Of a DNA stretch of 64,000 nucleotides, positions 61,385 through 64,000 are shown piece after piece. The position numbers and the translations under genes are program-made. Each line of letters opens with the position of its first letter. Position 1 is the first letter of the stretch. The stretch is from Neocallimastix lanati (nom. inval.) (taxonomy: Eukaryota; Neocallimastigomycota; Neocallimastigomycetes; Neocallimastigales; Neocallimastigaceae): the NCBI GenBank assembly GCA_016946835.1, contig JACVTC010000148.1, positions 130,001-194,000 on the forward strand. Reading direction: 5' to 3'. A model generated the notes under the pieces. The model saw only the letters and a list, made by a program, of their open reading frames with translations, ran no database searches and was not told the origin of the DNA.

Positions 61385-61535
61385 AGATGAAACTCTTAAT
61401 CAAGAATTTGGGTTTATAATAATGTCAATTTTATTAATATATTTTATGATATAGAGTTACATTTAAATTATTCTAATTTTAAATGTTTTTATATTAATAA
61501 TTTGTGGCTTATATATTAATATATTACATTACATT
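61385..61535. repeat. Direct repeat, right copy
   Basis: Partner of 60,300-60,465, same orientation. Confidence 0.65.
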
Positions 61536-62717
61536 TATTATATATTTTATATACATATACTATTTTTTTTTAAAATCCTATTAATAAAAATATAAAAATA
61601 TAAAAATAATAATAATAAAATAATTATTTAGGAATAATATATATATATTAATAATTTTTTTAAATTAAATTTTTAGAAAATATTAAAATTTTAAATAATT
61701 ATGGATTTTAAATTAAGAATAATTTTAATTATTAATAATAATTTTGTTCGACTGAATTCAGATAATCTTTTTCCTTTGATCATTATTTTGCCATTTATTA
61801 CATAATATTTATATTATTTAAATTAATCCTTCAAACTAAATCCAACAATATCTTTTCTAGGTCTTCCATTATCAATTAGATTGGATTCTATAATTTTTTC
61901 TTTTTCAAATAATCTATTGATTTCATTAGTTCTTCTGATATTTTTTTTTTTTTCAAAATTCATGTACTTTTCCTTTTATAGTCATTATAAAATAAAGGTT
62001 CTTCTTGCTTCATTATAATATATTTAATTTTTTTTAAACTCTAATGCTATTTTATAGTATCAAATATAGTATTTAATATTAGAAAATAGTTTTTCTTTAT
62101 ATTTTCATCCATTTTATATGAAATATCATAAATATTTTAAAAAAATAAAATATATTATATTATTTGTTATTTATATTAAATTATTTAAATTATTTATTAT
62201 ATATGTAATTATTTATTCTTAATAAATTAATATTAATTATTCAATTTTTTTAATTATAAAGAATTTTATAAGTTATATTTTATTTTTAAATGTTTAAAAA
62301 AAAAAATTACCTAATTATTTAATATATATATTTAATCATTTGTTATTTTATTTAATTATTTATTTAATATTTAATCTGAATAAATTAGTAATAGTTATTC
62401 AGTTTATTTAATAAAAAATATTTTTAAAAGTTAAATATTTAAATATATATTTATTATTAATATTTAATTATTTTCTTTTTTTATTTATATTTAATTATTT
62501 AAATTAATTATTTAAATTAATTATTATTATAAATAAGTTTAAATAACTATTCATTCTTTTTAGTTTCAAAATGATTAAAAAAATATTTTTTTTTTAAAAA
62601 ATAAAATTCAAAAATAGTTTATATTCATTTCCAAACATGATTGTAATTTATTTATTTATTTATTTATATATAATTGTATTAAAAAATATTAAAATATATA
62701 AAGTTAAATTACAACAG

Positions 62718-62765
62718 TATAAAAGCAATATTACAAAATGCAACTTTTCCGAAATGAAACATATT
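62718..62765 (-). repeat. Decayed MULE-family right terminus
   Basis: Read inward on the minus strand: GTTTCATTTCGGAAAAGTTG then CATTTTGTAATATTGC, the same stepped two-core pattern as 44,841-44,893. Confidence 0.45.
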
Positions 62766-63296
62766 CCATACTATATACATGTGTATTAACAGATGATAAA
62801 TTATTGCATTATACAATATCAGGTAATATTAATTAATGATTTGTTTAATAATATTAAAAAGATTTTATTTATTTTAAGTATTATAAATAATTTTTATTTC
62901 ACAATTTATTTAGAAATATAAATTAAATATAATTAACAAAATTTTAACTATTTGTAATTGCTTTTTTAATATTATATTTTTTAAAGAAATTATATGTGAA
63001 ATTAATACATAAAAATTATTAATAAATAAATAAATAATTAAATAAATAATATTCTTTTATTTTTTTTTTTTTTTTTTTTTTTTGAATGGTTTATTATAAT
63101 TCTTGAAATAATTAAATATTAATATTTTTAAAATAATGATTATAAATGAATGTCCCATATTTAAATAAAGAAATATTAATTTTTAAAAAAAGTAATAATA
63201 TTTTTTTTTTATTTTGAAATATATATACTAAATAAAATTAAAATTTAAATGAACTATATAATATTTCTGATGTAAAAATATAAATATAAATTAATG

Positions 63297-63690
63297 ATTA
63301 TTATAAATGTCATATTATTTTTTTATTTTTTTATTCTAAAAAAAAAAAAAAACAATAATAATAATTTTTAAGAAAAAAGATTTAAATGATGTAATAATGT
63401 AATAAAACTATATTATATAATAAATTACAAAATAAATTAATAATTTTATTTAATATAAAATTATTTTGGTCATGAACTAAAATTTATAATATTTGTAAAT
63501 ATCATATTATTTTTTTTTTATTATGAAAATAATAATAATAATAATAATAATTTTCAGGAAAAAAAAAGATTTACTTTTTTCCATGATGTAATAATGCACT
63601 GAAACTCTATTATATAATAAATTACAAAATAAATTAATAATTTTATTTAATATAAAATTATTTTGGTCAAGAACCAAAATTTATAATATA
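63297..63690. repeat. Tandem duplication, period about 197 bp
   Basis: The segment with TATTATATAATAAATTACAA and AAAATTATTTTGGTCA occurs near 63,412-63,475 and again near 63,609-63,670, almost identical over about 60 bp and recognisable over about 180 bp. Confidence 0.8.
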
Positions 63691-64000
63691 TTTAGAAAAA
63701 ATTAAAGATAAGATATTAGGTCAACATTATATTTAAAATTAAAATAATTAAATAAAAAAATAATCTTAATTATAATACACTTATGATATGTATAAATATT
63801 TAATTTTAAAATATTTAATTTGAATAATTTAATATAAATATTGTTAATTATTAAAAGAAAAAATGAACATTATTATTTAAATTAATAAATGTATATTAAA
63901 CATTATTTTAATAATTTTTATATATAAATTTTTTACAAATAGATAAAATTTTATTTTATTAATATAATTTTTTTATTATTATTATATTCATATTTTAAAT

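Larger units (their letters stand above)
57475..64000. other. 6.5-kb AT-rich DNA with relics, hairpin and repeats
   Basis: No intact gene is supported. It holds a perfect hairpin (58,018-58,069), relics of the unidentified coding-type repeat (58,728-59,165), two sets of direct repeats (60,300/61,385 and 63,300/63,490) and a MULE-end relic (62,718-62,765). The open frame at 60,753-60,977 is hydrophobic and AT-biased with no recognised motif; it is not called as a gene. Confidence 0.6.

Overview
The window looks like a piece of an anaerobic gut fungus genome (Neocallimastigomycota, the Neocallimastix/Piromyces/Anaeromyces group). The main evidence is a secreted CE1-type esterase carrying an N-terminal CBM10-like fungal dockerin and an Asn/Gln-rich linker (55.9-57.5 kb). 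A CotH-family secreted protein, a receptor joining a bacterial-type solute-binding domain to a class C 7-TM domain, and extremely AT-rich, homopolymer-filled intergenic DNA all fit. Genus and species cannot be fixed from the sequence alone.

Layout. 1.1-2.2 kb (minus): a single-exon bacterial-type MGT/YjiC-like glycosyltransferase, probably acquired by transfer. 7.0-28.1 kb (plus): a tandem family of one pseudogene and four intact two-exon genes (A-D) for an unrecognised protein with about seven membrane segments and an Asn/Ser-rich tail; the same phase-2 intron occurs in all of them, and AT-rich deserts lie between. 29,996-34,868: a complete-looking Mutator-like (MULE) DNA transposon with terminal inverted repeats, a 9-bp target duplication, and a FLYWCH + DDE transposase split by one frameshift. 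35.6-37.3 kb (minus): CotH-family secreted protein. 43.2-43.8 kb (minus): CPBP intramembrane protease. 44.8-49.3 kb: transposon graveyard (two short TIR elements, a core-deleted MULE, a decayed His-rich gene). 50.2-53.2 kb (plus): five-exon solute-binding-protein/class C GPCR gene. 55.9-57.5 kb (minus): dockerin-CE1 esterase. 57.5-64 kb: no intact gene; transposon-like relics, a perfect hairpin and direct repeats.

How the genes relate. The dockerin esterase should dock into the extracellular plant-wall-degrading complex, and the SBP-GPCR is a plausible sensor of released sugars or other small solutes. The CotH-like protein is secreted, with an unknown target. The tandem 7-TM-like family may be a lineage-specific receptor or channel group, but nothing in it gives a function. 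The rest is repeat biology: one MULE family with its deletion derivatives and decayed ends accounts for many of the odd non-coding islands, and a second, unidentified coding-type repeat accounts for most of the GC-richer patches at 8.3, 12.9, 40.1-40.7 and 58.7-59.2 kb. No tRNA, rRNA or CRISPR was found. All exon boundaries were placed by eye from GT/AG sites, reading frame and comparison between paralogs.
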